From assembly GCA_965248765.1 (NCBI GenBank), contig CBDFKF010000004.1:558001-622000 (forward strand): DNA of 64,000 nt, written 5' to 3'. Of the stretch, positions 1 to 8,711 are shown piece after piece. Under the pieces are notes generated by a model, which was not told the DNA's origin, searched no databases, and saw nothing but the letters and a program-made list of their open reading frames with translations. Numbering within the stretch: the stretch's first letter is position 1; every line of letters begins with the position of its first letter. Made by a program: the position numbers and the translations under genes. Source of the stretch: CBDFKF01 sp965248765 (GTDB taxonomy: Bacteria > Pseudomonadota > Alphaproteobacteria > VGEJ01).

Positions 1-257
1 AGTCGTGCCGCAGCCCGGTCCATGTCTTTGAGACGGGACGGATCGGGCAGCATGACCCGCAGAGTCGGGTTCAGATAACTTGGCGCTTGTGCCAGCTCGA
101 TGCCGCGTGCCGCCAGGACCCGTCCCACGACCTCGGGTACCGAGAGTCGCTGAGCAAGGGCCAAACTGAGACGATCATCGGCAGGCCGCAGGTGCCAGCT
201 ACGGCCGGTGGCGGAGGTCGAGACACCAAAGAGGCAGGCGCTAGCTGCGCAACTCAC
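1..257 (-). CDS. recJ: RecJ single-stranded-DNA exonuclease, N-terminal part (runs off window)
   Basis: Reading the minus strand from a GTG at 257 gives an open frame to the window edge. After about a dozen residues it contains SWHLRP, then LAARGIELAQAPSYLNPTL, LLP-type VMLPDPSRLKDMDRAA. This pattern (short WxLRP entry, FLNP-type segment, LPDPxxLKDMD-AA) is the known N-terminus of RecJ, the 5'-3' ssDNA exonuclease of recombination and mismatch repair. The DHH catalytic motifs lie outside the window. It is downstream of, and co-oriented with, the OmpA-type lipoprotein gene, with an 87-base gap. The start is inferred; no strong ribosome site is visible before the GTG. Confidence 0.8.
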   Translation of the reverse strand, partial: MSCAASACLFGVSTSATGRSWHLRPADDRLSLALAQRLSVPEVVGRVLAARGIELAQAPSYLNPTLRVMLPDPSRLKDMDRAAAR

Positions 258-344
258 GTGAGGTATTGACCCACCAACCACCGCCGTATTCGCGCAGTGG
301 GCGAGGCAAAACTAGCTGACCATTCGAGCACGCAGGTCGCTGGA

Positions 345-1592
345 TCAATACTCCAGGAATATCTCTGCCCGGCGATTCTCTTCCTCTCCAGCAGGCATGA
401 TCTCGTAGTACAACGGCTCCGCATCGCTCCGCGCTTCCGTAAAAACCGATGCCGCTGGTGCACCAAGACGGATCAGCTCCCGGGCGACTGCATCAGCTCG
501 CTCCACCGAGATCTGGAAGTTCACCAGCATGTGCTCTGCAAGAGGGAGATCGCGCGTGCGGCTGGATGCGTGGCCCACCACACGGATAAACGCACCGCTA
601 CCGCGTTGGTCGGCCACGATTCTCGTGAGGATATCTCGATAGCGCCGGCGGATCCCATCGGAGCCGTTTGCGAACTTGACGATCGCGGTCGGCTTTGCGC
701 TACTGAAGGACACGCCCGACGCCGCACCAGTCGCCTCCATCGGCTCGCGGCCTGCAGTCGTGGCCGCCGCAACGGTAACCTCCGGAATGGCGGCTCCTGT
801 CTGCTGCGATGAGAAGGAGGGGTTCGCCGGGGCGGTGGACACGGTTCCACCTGACTCCGCTAGACGCATCGCGAAGGTCTGCGCGACTGTGTCCAGGTCG
901 CGAGTGACCACCACGGTCGCGCTACTGTCCATCCGATTAGCGCCATCCATGGTCGCACCGGCGCGCAGCTCTGCCCTTGCTTGAGATGGGACCTCCTCGA
1001 ACAAGGGTTCGGCAACCACAGCACGCCGATTCGGCTCGATCGGTTCGTATAGAGATTCGGCCTCGGCGATTCTGCTTGGAGCCGTCGGCGCGACCTCCTC
1101 GACGAGCGGTTGGGTTGTACTCGACACCGTCCGGTCAGTCACGATTTCCTCAGGTTCTGAAGAGGCGGAGTCAAGGCGCCCGACCTCGGCGGACGGTGCG
1201 TCGCTGGGGCCGCTGCGGAGTATTTCGTCGGTGTATCGCGCTCCCTCTCGATCGGCGATGAGCCCTTCGGTGATCGCATCTCGTTCGTCGAGACTGGAGA
1301 CCTCGGTTGGTCGATCGGGAACAGCCTCGAGGCTTGGGAATTCGTCTTCCTCGCCCGGCGCTTTGTCATCGGCGCGGGCGGCTGGCGATGACACAACATC
1401 GTCACTAAACATGCTGTCGTAAACTGAACCAGGGTTGGCCCAATCTGGTACGAATGAGCATCCGGCGAGCCCAACGAGAGCAGCTAGCGCCCAAGCCCTG
1501 CGGAGGCCGCGCCCGTGCACCCGCGTACATCCGTCGTCCGGATACTGCACTTCCTTACGTACGTTTTGAACGGCCGCGCTGTCGTTTGTCAC
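345..1592 (-). CDS. OmpA-family peptidoglycan-associated lipoprotein
   Basis: The C-terminal ~110 residues are an OmpA/MotB peptidoglycan-binding domain: a VKFANGSDGI start, VVGHASSR (the xxGHxS core), the SVERADAVARELIRLG helix and an ENRRAEIFL end. The N-terminus carries a lipobox, LVGLAGC, so the mature protein should be an outer-membrane lipoprotein. The ~270 residues between are acidic, low in complexity and probably disordered. I chose the GTG at 1592 because AGGGGG lies just before it. An ATG at 1619, or a GTG at 1520 giving a shorter signal peptide, is also possible. It follows argC by about 70 bases on the same strand. The role is likely anchoring the outer membrane to the wall; no specific homologue is recognised. 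Confidence 0.8.
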   Translation of the reverse strand: MTNDSAAVQNVRKEVQYPDDGCTRVHGRGLRRAWALAALVGLAGCSFVPDWANPGSVYDSMFSDDVVSSPAARADDKAPGEEDEFPSLEAVPDRPTEVSSLDERDAITEGLIADREGARYTDEILRSGPSDAPSAEVGRLDSASSEPEEIVTDRTVSSTTQPLVEEVAPTAPSRIAEAESLYEPIEPNRRAVVAEPLFEEVPSQARAELRAGATMDGANRMDSSATVVVTRDLDTVAQTFAMRLAESGGTVSTAPANPSFSSQQTGAAIPEVTVAAATTAGREPMEATGAASGVSFSSAKPTAIVKFANGSDGIRRRYRDILTRIVADQRGSGAFIRVVGHASSRTRDLPLAEHMLVNFQISVERADAVARELIRLGAPAASVFTEARSDAEPLYYEIMPAGEEENRRAEIFLEY

Positions 1593-1662
1593 GATGGCCC
1601 CCTTTCGCCCCGTTACCATAAGAACAGCATCACGCGCACGCAACAGGCCCCGCATACGCGGC

Positions 1663-2793
1663 TTAAGGAAACAACGGCACTTGCTCAAGGCCGGCGGTTT
1701 CATCGAACCCATACATGAGGTTCATATTCTGGATCGCCTGGCCGGCGGCGCCCTTAACCAGATTATCAATGACCGAAAGGATGATCGCACGCCCTGGCAG
1801 CCGATCGGCATAGACCGCCATTAGACAGTGATTGGAGCCGCGTACATGGCGGGTCGCAGGGCTCCCGCGCTCGTCAAGTACACCGACGAACGGCTCGTCT
1901 CGATAGCGCACGAGCAAGCACTCCCGGAGATCCGCAGCGCTGGCCTGACCTGCCAGCTCGACGTACGTGGTAGCCAGTATGCCTCGATTCATCGGCATCA
2001 GGTGAGGTGTGAAATTGACCGTTACTTGGATCTCAGCCACCGCAGATAGCATTTTCTCGATTTCGGGTGCATGCCGGTGACCGCCGACGGCGTACGCGTG
2101 AATGCCCTCATTCACCTCCGCAAACAGGCTGGCCTCCTTGGCGGCACGTCCGGCACCGGTAACGCCCGATTTGGCATCAATGATAATGCCCTCGGTCTCG
2201 ATCTGACCGCTCTCGACCAACGGAACCAACGGGAGCAGCGCGGCGGTTGGATAACACCCGGGACAAGCAATGAGCCGTGCCGCCCGCACCGCTTCTCTTG
2301 CGAACTCGGTCAGTCCGTATACGGCCTCCGCTTGTAGCGATGGTGCGCCGTGGGGTTGACCGTACCAGTGCGCATATGTTTCGGGATCGAGCCTGAAGTC
2401 AGCGGAAAGATCGATAACTTTCGCCTCCCGGTTCATGGCCGCGATGAGATCTTCGGGCAGTTCGTTCACAAGTTCGTCGACAAGATCGTGCCCCGATTCA
2501 TGGAGTAGGCCAGCGACGATCGCGTGCGTGGCGCCGTGCGGCAACGCGCAATAAGCCAGGTCGATATCGACGCCCGACCATTCGACTTCGCTGATCGGAA
2601 GCATGCCGGGCAGGTCCAGCGAGCCCAAGTGGGGAAACGTTTCAGCGACGGGCTCGTGCGCATGTCGCTCCGCTGTCAGTAGCACGATCTCCACGTGCGG
2701 ATGGCGAGCGAGTAGCCGCACGAGCTCCGCGCCCGTATAGCCGCTAGCACCCAGAACGGCCACGCGGAGCCGATCGTCGCTGTTGTCTAACAT
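1663..2793 (-). CDS. argC: N-acetyl-gamma-glutamyl-phosphate reductase
   Basis: ArgC reduces N-acetylglutamyl-5-phosphate to the semialdehyde with NADPH in arginine synthesis. The 376-residue protein starts with a Rossmann loop, VAVLGASGYTGAELVRLL. It carries the catalytic cysteine in ACPGCYPTA (Cys180), and later GVTGAGRAA, HRHAPEIE and a histidine-rich PHLMPMNRGIL segment, all typical of the longer ArgC type. Length and motifs are complete. It lies just downstream of the rpsI terminator and in the same direction as rpsI, an order common in alphaproteobacteria. Confidence 0.95.
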   Translation of the reverse strand: MLDNSDDRLRVAVLGASGYTGAELVRLLARHPHVEIVLLTAERHAHEPVAETFPHLGSLDLPGMLPISEVEWSGVDIDLAYCALPHGATHAIVAGLLHESGHDLVDELVNELPEDLIAAMNREAKVIDLSADFRLDPETYAHWYGQPHGAPSLQAEAVYGLTEFAREAVRAARLIACPGCYPTAALLPLVPLVESGQIETEGIIIDAKSGVTGAGRAAKEASLFAEVNEGIHAYAVGGHRHAPEIEKMLSAVAEIQVTVNFTPHLMPMNRGILATTYVELAGQASAADLRECLLVRYRDEPFVGVLDERGSPATRHVRGSNHCLMAVYADRLPGRAIILSVIDNLVKGAAGQAIQNMNLMYGFDETAGLEQVPLFP

Positions 2794-2816
2794 GACCCTG
2801 TTGCCCGTTTCGGGCG

Positions 2817-2840
2817 AAAAAAGGCGCCCGTGAAGGCGCC
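2817..2840 (-). terminator. Rho-independent terminator after rpsI
   Basis: On the minus strand GGCGCC, a six-base loop and a second GGCGCC are followed directly by six T. This is a compact GC stem plus U-tract 26 bases past the rpsI stop codon. It should end the rplM-rpsI transcript, so argC, whose start lies 24 bases further on, would need its own promoter or read-through. Confidence 0.8.
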
Positions 2841-2865
2841 CGGCCGAATGCGGCCCATACAGCGC

Positions 2866-3348
2866 TCAGCGTTTCGAGAACTGGAAGCTGCGTCGCGCTT
2901 TTCGACGCCCGTACTTTTTGCGCTCGACGACGCGGGCATCCCGTGTGAGAAACCCACCCTTCTTCAGCGTCGCACGAAGCCCCGGTTCGTAGTCGGTCAA
3001 CGCCCGGCTGATGCCGTGGCGCACAGCGCCGGCTTGCCCCGACAGCCCACCGCCCTTGACGGTGCACCAAATATCATACTGCCCCTCGCGATTGGTTGCA
3101 GCGAACGGCTGATTGATGATCATCTGCAGAACCGGGCGCGCAAAATAATCGTGAACATCCCGAGTGTTAACAGTGACCTGCCCGCTGCCGGGCTTGATCC
3201 AAACGCGAGCCACAGCGTTCTTTCGCTTGCCGGTCGCGTACGCGCGACCAGCCGCGTCGATCTTCGGCTCTGGGAGTTCCTCAGCCGCCGTTGCCGGCGG
3301 CGCCGCGCGAGCCAATACGTCAAGTCCGGACTGCTGGCCGGCCATCAT
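2866..3348 (-). CDS. rpsI: 30S ribosomal protein S9
   Basis: This is the small-subunit ribosomal protein whose C-terminal tail reaches the P-site tRNA. The 160-residue product has the S9 core: YATGKRKNAVARVWI, NTRDVHDYF, VKGGGLSGQAGAVRHGISRAL and the basic tail KKYGRRKARRSFQFSKR ending in the invariant KR. About 30 extra N-terminal residues precede the core, as is usual in alphaproteobacteria. The start ATG overlaps the rplM stop by one base (TGATG), which indicates translational coupling. A second ATG immediately follows. Confidence 0.97.
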   Translation of the reverse strand: MMAGQQSGLDVLARAAPPATAAEELPEPKIDAAGRAYATGKRKNAVARVWIKPGSGQVTVNTRDVHDYFARPVLQMIINQPFAATNREGQYDIWCTVKGGGLSGQAGAVRHGISRALTDYEPGLRATLKKGGFLTRDARVVERKKYGRRKARRSFQFSKR

Positions 3349-3821
3349 CAGATCCCCGGCCTGTTTTTGGAGTTCATCGCGGCGACATCCACGACCCCCG
3401 GTTGCTGCGCCGCGTGCGGATGATCCGGTCCGGTGTACAATCGCAGATTCGAGAGCTGCTGCCGGCCAAGCGGACCGCGGGGGATCATGCGCCGCACCGC
3501 GTGCCGTATCACGCGCTCTGGATTGCTGCCACCAAGGACCCGATCCGCAGTGGCGGCCTTTATGCCACCCGGATAACCGGTGTGCCGATAATAGACCTTG
3601 TTGGTTCTTTTGCGGCCAGTCAGGCGTACCTTTTCGGCATTGACGACGATGACATAGTCGCCATCGTCCATGTGAGGCGTAAAGCTCGGCTTGTGCTTCC
3701 CTCTCAAGAGATTGGCAACTACGCTCGCTAAGCGCCCGAGGACAAGGCCATCCGCGTCGATAATGACCCAGGACTTGCGAATCTCGGAAGGCCTCGCCGA
3801 GTATGTTGTCGTCGCCCCCAA
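3348..3821 (-). CDS. rplM: 50S ribosomal protein L13
   Basis: L13 is an early-assembly 50S protein. Visible family motifs are WVIIDADGLVLGRLAS at the start, KVRLTGRK, YYRHTGYPGG and AVRRMIPRGPLGR. The 157-residue length is normal. It forms the classic rplM-rpsI pair with a one-base overlap. Upstream, about 190 bases separate it from the divergent enoyl-CoA hydratase gene, and promoters for both probably lie there. Confidence 0.97.
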   Translation of the reverse strand: MGATTTYSARPSEIRKSWVIIDADGLVLGRLASVVANLLRGKHKPSFTPHMDDGDYVIVVNAEKVRLTGRKRTNKVYYRHTGYPGGIKAATADRVLGGSNPERVIRHAVRRMIPRGPLGRQQLSNLRLYTGPDHPHAAQQPGVVDVAAMNSKNRPGI

Positions 3822-4013
3822 AGGCCCGCCTTTCTAGAACCGAAATCATCTAGGTGGTGACCCCGTTTAAGCCGTAGGTTCGTCGCTGTCAACAGAATTT
3901 ATCCTTGAGATCAACGTGTTATCGTGCGGTACTGTATTAGATACCATTGGACGTGCTGATCCTACAAATAAAGGGTATCAATCATCGCAGCAAAAAAAGA
4001 GGTCAGGATAGCA

Positions 4014-4820
4014 ATGGATACACGCGCAGCAGTGGCCTCCCCGCCGCGAGAACTGATCCTGCGAGATGGCGAACGTGGCATCGCCACGCTAACTCTCAAC
4101 CGACCATCCGCGCGCAACGCGCTCTCGACGGATTTGATGAGCGCGCTTCAGCGTGAGGTCGACGCCATCGCTACCGATCCCGCCGTCAAGGTCGTGATTA
4201 TCGCTGCGGCTGGCGCGAGTTTCTGCGCCGGCCATGATCTGAAGGAACTCCGCGCACGACGGGATGAAGCATCGCTCCGGATCATTTTTGGTCAGTGTAG
4301 CGACCTTATGCAATCGCTGATCGCCCTCCCCCAACCGGTGATCGCGCGGGTTCAGGGGGTAGCAACAGCGGCCGGCTGCCAGTTGGTCGCTACCTGCGAC
4401 CTAGCGATCACCGCAGACAGTGCACGCTTTGCAACGCCAGGGGTGGACATCGGGCTGTTCTGCTCAACCCCAATGGTCGCGCTAACCCGCTGCATTGGAT
4501 CAAAACATGCCATGCAGATGCTGCTGACCGGCGAAGCGATCGACGCTGAAACCGCAGTGCGATTCGGTTTGGTGAACGCTGCAGTCCCCTTTCCCGAACT
4601 GGACGCAGCCGTTATGGGCTATGCACGGGCAATCGCCGCTAAGCCAAGCAGGGTGCTGGCGATCGGGAAGGGAGCCTTCTACCGACAAAGGGAGCTGGGG
4701 CTGGCCGAGGCGTATGAGTACGCAAGCGCTGTGATGACGCGCAACATGCTGATGCAGGATAGCGAGGAAGGAATCGATGCATTTCTCGAGAAGCGCGAAC
4801 CCCGCTGGGGCGGGCGCTAA
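4014..4820 (+). CDS. Enoyl-CoA hydratase/isomerase family protein (ECHDC3-like)
   Basis: The 268-residue crotonase-fold protein has LTLNRPSARNALS at the start, FCAGHDLKELRA (oxyanion hole and CoA-binding loop), GVATAAGCQLVATCDLAIT (second oxyanion hole) and ATPGVDIGLFCSTP. The GHDL and CDLA signatures and the C-terminal DSEEGIDAFLEKREPRW match the ECHDC3-like branch rather than the true hydratase. The two catalytic glutamates of classic enoyl-CoA hydratase are not both evident, so the reaction is uncertain. It is the first gene of a plus-strand set with the CoA-binding protein and metY, after a 107-base gap. Confidence 0.88.
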   Translation: MDTRAAVASPPRELILRDGERGIATLTLNRPSARNALSTDLMSALQREVDAIATDPAVKVVIIAAAGASFCAGHDLKELRARRDEASLRIIFGQCSDLMQSLIALPQPVIARVQGVATAAGCQLVATCDLAITADSARFATPGVDIGLFCSTPMVALTRCIGSKHAMQMLLTGEAIDAETAVRFGLVNAAVPFPELDAAVMGYARAIAAKPSRVLAIGKGAFYRQRELGLAEAYEYASAVMTRNMLMQDSEEGIDAFLEKREPRWGGR

Positions 4821-4927
4821 GTGCGATTCAGCGGCATTTGTAGGCCCACCTTGACTTCACACCTCGCGTTTCCGAAGGTGGGAGCCCGCGCGCCATATTG
4901 GCTAGGCGGTCGAGGGAGACGCCGCAT

Positions 4928-5476
4928 ATGACCGGGACCGCTCAGGAGGTGGCAGACGAGGGCATGCACCTCCCTTTACCGCACCACGATTCTTACACCG
5001 ACCGGACGCTGCGCCGGATATTGAGCAGCGTGCGCACCTTCGCGCTGGTTGGTGCGAGTTCGCAGTGGCGACGGCCCAGCTTTTACGCGATGAAGTACCT
5101 CCAGAGGAAGGGATACCGGATCGTGCCGGTAAACCCTGCCCGGGCGGGAGACGTCATCCTCGGGGAGATCGTGTATGGCTGCATTGCGGACATTCCGGAA
5201 CAAATCGACATGGTCGACATCTTCCGAACCTCTGCCGAGGCATACGAGATCGCCAAGGAAGTAATTGCAAACAAGGACGACAAGGGAATTCGCATCCTCT
5301 GGATGCAGCTCGGCGTCAGGAATGATTCGGCGGCGGAGCTAGCCGAGGCGGCGGGGCTCACCGTGATCATGAACCGCTGCCCCAAAATCGAGTTCGCACG
5401 CCTCTCGGGTGAACTCAGTTGGAGCGGCATCAACTCGCGGATCATATCCGCCAAGAGCCTGAGGCCGCCGCGATGA
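4928..5476 (+). CDS. CoA-binding (YccU-type) Rossmann protein
   Basis: The 182-residue protein has a single CoA-binding domain of the succinyl-CoA-ligase alpha type: TFALVGASSQWRRPSF, MKYLQRKGYRIVPVNP, VDIFRTSAE, ILWMQLGVRN, and the conserved MNRCPKIEFARL near the end. The enzymatic role of this family is unknown. The ATG at 4928 is preceded by GGGAG; an in-frame TTG at 4898 is less likely. Its stop overlaps the metY start (ATGA). This close pairing with O-acetylhomoserine sulfhydrylase suggests a link to sulfur amino-acid or CoA metabolism, which is an inference from context only. Confidence 0.88.
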   Translation: MTGTAQEVADEGMHLPLPHHDSYTDRTLRRILSSVRTFALVGASSQWRRPSFYAMKYLQRKGYRIVPVNPARAGDVILGEIVYGCIADIPEQIDMVDIFRTSAEAYEIAKEVIANKDDKGIRILWMQLGVRNDSAAELAEAAGLTVIMNRCPKIEFARLSGELSWSGINSRIISAKSLRPPR

Positions 5477-6786
5477 CGGTCGCAGCTCGCGCCGAATCGG
5501 ACGAAGAAGAACGGGAATACGGTATCGAGACACTGGCGGTGCACGCCGGCGCGCGCGCCGATCCGGTCACTGGAGCAAGGTCTACTCCCATATACCAAAC
5601 TACCGCGTATGTCTTTGACGATGCCGACCATGCGGCGGAACTCTTTAATCTTCAGACGTTTGGCTACATCTATTCGCGGATAACCAATCCAACAGTGGCG
5701 GTGCTCGAAGAGCGCGTCGCCGCCCTCGAAGGTGGCCGCGGCGCGGTCGCCGCGGCCACTGGGCATGCCGCACAGTTCCTGGTCGCCGTAACGTTGCTAG
5801 AGCCCGGCGACGCGTTCATCTCCTCGCGTAATCTATACGGCGGCTCGATTACGCAGTTCGGCGTAAGCTTTCCGAGGCTCGGTTGGACATGCCATTTCGT
5901 CGATGCATCGCGCCCTGCGAACTTCGAAGACGCAATCACCGACAAGGTCAAATTCATATTCTGCGAGGGCCTCGCCAACCCGGGCGGAATTGTTCTTGAT
6001 CTGGAGCCGATCGCCGAGGTCGCCCATCGCCACGGCATCCCGCTGGTCGTCGACAACACCCTCGCATCACCCTACCTGTGTCGGCCCTTCGAATGGGGCG
6101 CGGACATCGTGGTGCACTCTGCGACGAAGTTCATCGGTGGCCACGGCAACACCATGGGTGGAATCGTCGTGGAATCGGGGCGGTTCGATTGGGGGCAGAA
6201 CGACAAGTTCCCAGGCCTCAGCAAACCCGACACGGCCTACCACGGGTTGACCTTTGCCGAGACCTTCGGCGACTTCGGCTTCACCATGAAGATGCGTGCC
6301 GTCGGATTGCGGGACTACGGTCCATCCCTTTCAGCGGCGGCCGCGTGGAACCTTCTTCAGGGAGTGGAGACGCTGCCCCTCCGAATGGACCGCCACTGCG
6401 CCAACGCCCTGGCAGTCGCCGCGTACCTAGAAGGCCACCCTAAGGTAAGCTGGGTGTCTTATCCCGGCCTCGATTCGAGCCCTTATCGTGAACTCGCGCG
6501 CAAATACATCCCCAAGGGGGCGGGCGCGGTGTTCACTTTCGGACTAAAAGGAGTCTATGAGGCGGGCGTCAAGGTGGTCAACTCGGTGCAAATGTTCTCA
6601 CACCTCGCCAATATTGGCGATACGCGAAGTCTCATCATCCACCCCGCATCAACAACCCACCGGCAGCTTGACGAGGAACAGCAGATCGCCGCCGGCGCGG
6701 GCCCCGACGTGGTGCGGCTGTCGATCGGCATCGAGTCGATCGACGACATCATTGGCGATTTGGATCAGGCACTCGCCGAAGTCTGA
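5473..6786 (+). CDS. metY: O-acetylhomoserine aminocarboxypropyltransferase (sulfhydrylase)
   Basis: This PLP enzyme replaces the acetyl group of O-acetylhomoserine with sulfide or methanethiol, giving homocysteine or methionine. The 437-residue protein shows ETLAVHAGARADPVTGA, STPIYQTTAYVFDD, YSRITNPTVAVLEERVAALE, VVDNTLASPYL, and the PLP-lysine motif VHSATKFIGGHG. The inserted YHGLTF...MKMRAVGLRDYGPSLS segment is typical of MetY rather than of cystathionine synthase. Its ATG overlaps the stop of the CoA-binding gene. The 3' end overlaps convergent ctaA by about 22 bases. Confidence 0.93.
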   Translation: MTVAARAESDEEEREYGIETLAVHAGARADPVTGARSTPIYQTTAYVFDDADHAAELFNLQTFGYIYSRITNPTVAVLEERVAALEGGRGAVAAATGHAAQFLVAVTLLEPGDAFISSRNLYGGSITQFGVSFPRLGWTCHFVDASRPANFEDAITDKVKFIFCEGLANPGGIVLDLEPIAEVAHRHGIPLVVDNTLASPYLCRPFEWGADIVVHSATKFIGGHGNTMGGIVVESGRFDWGQNDKFPGLSKPDTAYHGLTFAETFGDFGFTMKMRAVGLRDYGPSLSAAAAWNLLQGVETLPLRMDRHCANALAVAAYLEGHPKVSWVSYPGLDSSPYRELARKYIPKGAGAVFTFGLKGVYEAGVKVVNSVQMFSHLANIGDTRSLIIHPASTTHRQLDEEQQIAAGAGPDVVRLSIGIESIDDIIGDLDQALAEV

Positions 6787-7841
6787 CGACGCGGCTGGGC
6801 CAGCGCCGCCTCCCGCGGTGCGACGCGGGACATGTGGGCGACAACGAGAACGACCGTGAGCAGAACCAGAGACCCAGCTTGGTGTGCCAGACCAAGAACC
6901 ACTGGCACCACCAGAACAAGTGCCCCTATGCCAAGGCCCGTTTGCCCGACCGCTGCAGCGAGCACTACGCTAGTCAACAACCTGCTGCGCGGATGGAGGC
7001 TGCGGCCGCGGAGCCACAGCGCCAACACCGAAACGAGCGTCAGGATGCCGAGCCACCGGTGGTCGAACTGAACGGTGACAACGTTCTCTGTCAGATTCGC
7101 ATACCACGGGCTATGGGCGAAGAGCCCGGCTGGGATTAGCTGCCGGTCCATGAGCGGGAAGCTGTTGTAGGCGAAACCGGCATCAAGGCCCGCGACGAGT
7201 GACCCGGACACAATCGTAACGAAGACGAGGAAAACCAAGGCCCATACTGCGGGTGAGGATTTCCGGCTTACCGTCGCTGGCGACAAAACGTCGAGCACCG
7301 TCCAGACGAGATAGCTATACAGAACAACCGCCAAGCCAAGGTGGGCTGCGAGTCGGTAGTGGCTGACGTCGGGACGTTCGATTAGTCCGCTTCGCACCAT
7401 CGCCCAACCCAGAATCCCCTGGGCCGCACCAAGCGAAAGAACCACCATGAGCTTAACCGCGAGCCATCCCCGGATTCGGCGGGTGGCCAGGAAGTAGATC
7501 AGCGGAACGGCGAAGCAGACGCCAATCACGCGCCCTATCATGCGGTGTGCGTATTCGAGCCAATAGATCGGCTTGAAGTCTTTGACGGTCATCCAGGGGC
7601 GAAGTTTTCTGAACTCCGGATGCTGGCGGTATTTCTCGAATTCGGCCTGCCACGCGCTATGATGGAGGGGCGGCAGGGTCCCAATAAACCGCCACTCGAC
7701 CATGGAGAGGCCGGAGTTCGTGAGCCGCGTGGCACCGCCAACGACAGTCATCAGAAAGATGAGCGCACAGCACGCCACGAGCCAGTACGCCAATACTTTA
7801 CGGTTCCGACCGTGCGCGCGATTCTCGGGGCGATCCGGCAT
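6765..7841 (-). CDS. ctaA: Heme A synthase (COX15/CtaA type 2)
   Basis: CtaA oxidises heme O to heme A for aa3-type cytochrome oxidase. The 358-residue inner-membrane protein has eight predicted hydrophobic segments. It holds the four heme-ligand histidines in their usual places: EYAHRMIGR, SHYRLAAHLGLA, VQFDHRWLG and LGLAHQAGS. GGATRLTNSGLSMVEW near the start is diagnostic for the alphaproteobacterial and mitochondrial class. No other cytochrome oxidase assembly genes lie nearby. The 187 bases upstream, before the phage remnant, contain an imperfect hairpin (CCATCA/TGATGG at 7939-7968) followed by five T. I do not assign it a firm role. Confidence 0.95.
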   Translation of the reverse strand: MPDRPENRAHGRNRKVLAYWLVACCALIFLMTVVGGATRLTNSGLSMVEWRFIGTLPPLHHSAWQAEFEKYRQHPEFRKLRPWMTVKDFKPIYWLEYAHRMIGRVIGVCFAVPLIYFLATRRIRGWLAVKLMVVLSLGAAQGILGWAMVRSGLIERPDVSHYRLAAHLGLAVVLYSYLVWTVLDVLSPATVSRKSSPAVWALVFLVFVTIVSGSLVAGLDAGFAYNSFPLMDRQLIPAGLFAHSPWYANLTENVVTVQFDHRWLGILTLVSVLALWLRGRSLHPRSRLLTSVVLAAAVGQTGLGIGALVLVVPVVLGLAHQAGSLVLLTVVLVVAHMSRVAPREAALAQPRRQTSASA

Positions 7842-8028
7842 GGAGATCTGTGCTGCGGGAGGGAGTGGCGTTATCTGATGGACAATTTAGACCCAAGCCA
7901 GGGCAGCACCGGCGGCCTCTTCGAAACAAAAGGCGCAACCATCAAGACGGCCTCCGCTCGGCTGATGGCCTTTTTGCGGTGCCGCCGGACGCCCAGGACG
8001 ATAATTGGGTTCCAGACAATCAGAAAGG

Positions 8029-8238
8029 CTAGCCTATCTGCGCGCGGGCGGTCCATCGACCGTAGATCGTGGTGGCAAGACCGATGACGCTGCCCACCGC
8101 TGCGAGTCCGTGCACGAGCGCCTCCTCCTCGCCAGGGGCGACTTCGAATCCGAACACGCCGCTCACGATGGCCGACAGGCCGGATACTACGGCGCCCCAG
8201 AGCGTCTTGCTCTGGATGATGTTCTTGCGGCCGTTCAT
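8029..8238 (-). CDS. Phage holin-like small membrane protein
   Basis: The 69-residue protein starts MNGRKNIIQSKTLWGAVVSG. It has two hydrophobic stretches separated by a short acidic turn (FEVAPGEEEALVHG) and ends in a basic tail after TTIYGRW. The SKTLWGA start and the IYGR end recur in small holin or lysis-cassette proteins of tailed phages. It is the last of three short minus-strand genes that would lie downstream of the tail-fibre gene, which supports a lysis-region remnant. No endolysin is visible. The assignment rests on architecture and position. Confidence 0.6.
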   Translation of the reverse strand: MNGRKNIIQSKTLWGAVVSGLSAIVSGVFGFEVAPGEEEALVHGLAAVGSVIGLATTIYGRWTARAQIG

Positions 8239-8247
8239 GGTGGTCTC

Positions 8248-8481
8248 CTACTTGAAGTTCGGGGTGTGACCAGTTAGCGCGGCACCGAGCGCGCCGAGGG
8301 TGAGCAAGACGCCACCGAACTTAAGCACCGCCCAGAGCGCTCCTTTGCCGATGTTCGCGACCTTGGACAGTTCATCGACTCGTTCGACCACCTTGTCTTG
8401 GCGCTTGTGCAAGGCATCGACCTTGGACTCCAACACTGCGAGCTTCGCGATGATCACGGCCGGTGTTGGCTGTTCACTCAT
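8248..8481 (-). CDS. Small phage protein: coiled coil plus C-terminal membrane segment
   Basis: The 77-residue product is a charged helix (KLAVLESKVDALHKRQDKVVERVDELSKV, a heptad-like coiled coil) followed by one hydrophobic segment (ALWAVLKFGGVLLTLGALGAAL). The same layout is common in small proteins beside phage holins, where it may act in lysis or membrane anchoring. Its ATG overlaps the stop of the upstream 71-residue gene (ATGA), so the two were translated together. The specific function is not recognised. Confidence 0.55.
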   Translation of the reverse strand: MSEQPTPAVIIAKLAVLESKVDALHKRQDKVVERVDELSKVANIGKGALWAVLKFGGVLLTLGALGAALTGHTPNFK

Positions 8482-8693
8482 GTCTCGTTGCCCGTGAGTC
8501 CATCGACGGCCTGCCACGCTGCGCCGAAGTCGACGACGCACGAGCGGCCCGCGCGGTTGGTGGCGACAGCGCTCCATGAACCGTCCGCCGCCGCGGTGAT
8601 CTCGACCATTCGCCCACTGCCCGACATCGCCCGCGCGATTAGCCTCTCGCCGTGATCCTCGGCAAGTATCGTGACCAGCTCCCCATGCGCCAT
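8478..8693 (-). CDS. Small phage-associated protein of unknown function
   Basis: The 71-residue protein begins MAHGELVTILAEDHGERL and has no signal, membrane segment or known motif. It overlaps the next gene by four bases and lies directly beside the truncated IS3-type transposase. Its upstream context, probably the tail-fibre gene, has therefore been replaced. It is called a gene because of the coupled overlap and its matching orientation with the phage cassette; codon use alone would not prove it. Confidence 0.45.
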   Translation of the reverse strand: MAHGELVTILAEDHGERLIARAMSGSGRMVEITAAADGSWSAVATNRAGRSCVVDFGAAWQAVDGLTGNET

Positions 8694-8711
8694 CGAGCCC
8701 CGGAAGCCGGT

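Noticed and set aside
3349..3849. N-terminal extension of the rpsI frame
   Set aside because: The upstream part of that open frame is rplM read in another frame; S9 begins at 3348.
7939..7975. Hairpin CCATCA/TGATGG followed by TTTTT as a terminator
   Set aside because: Stem only six to seven bases with a long loop, and no plus-strand gene ends before it.
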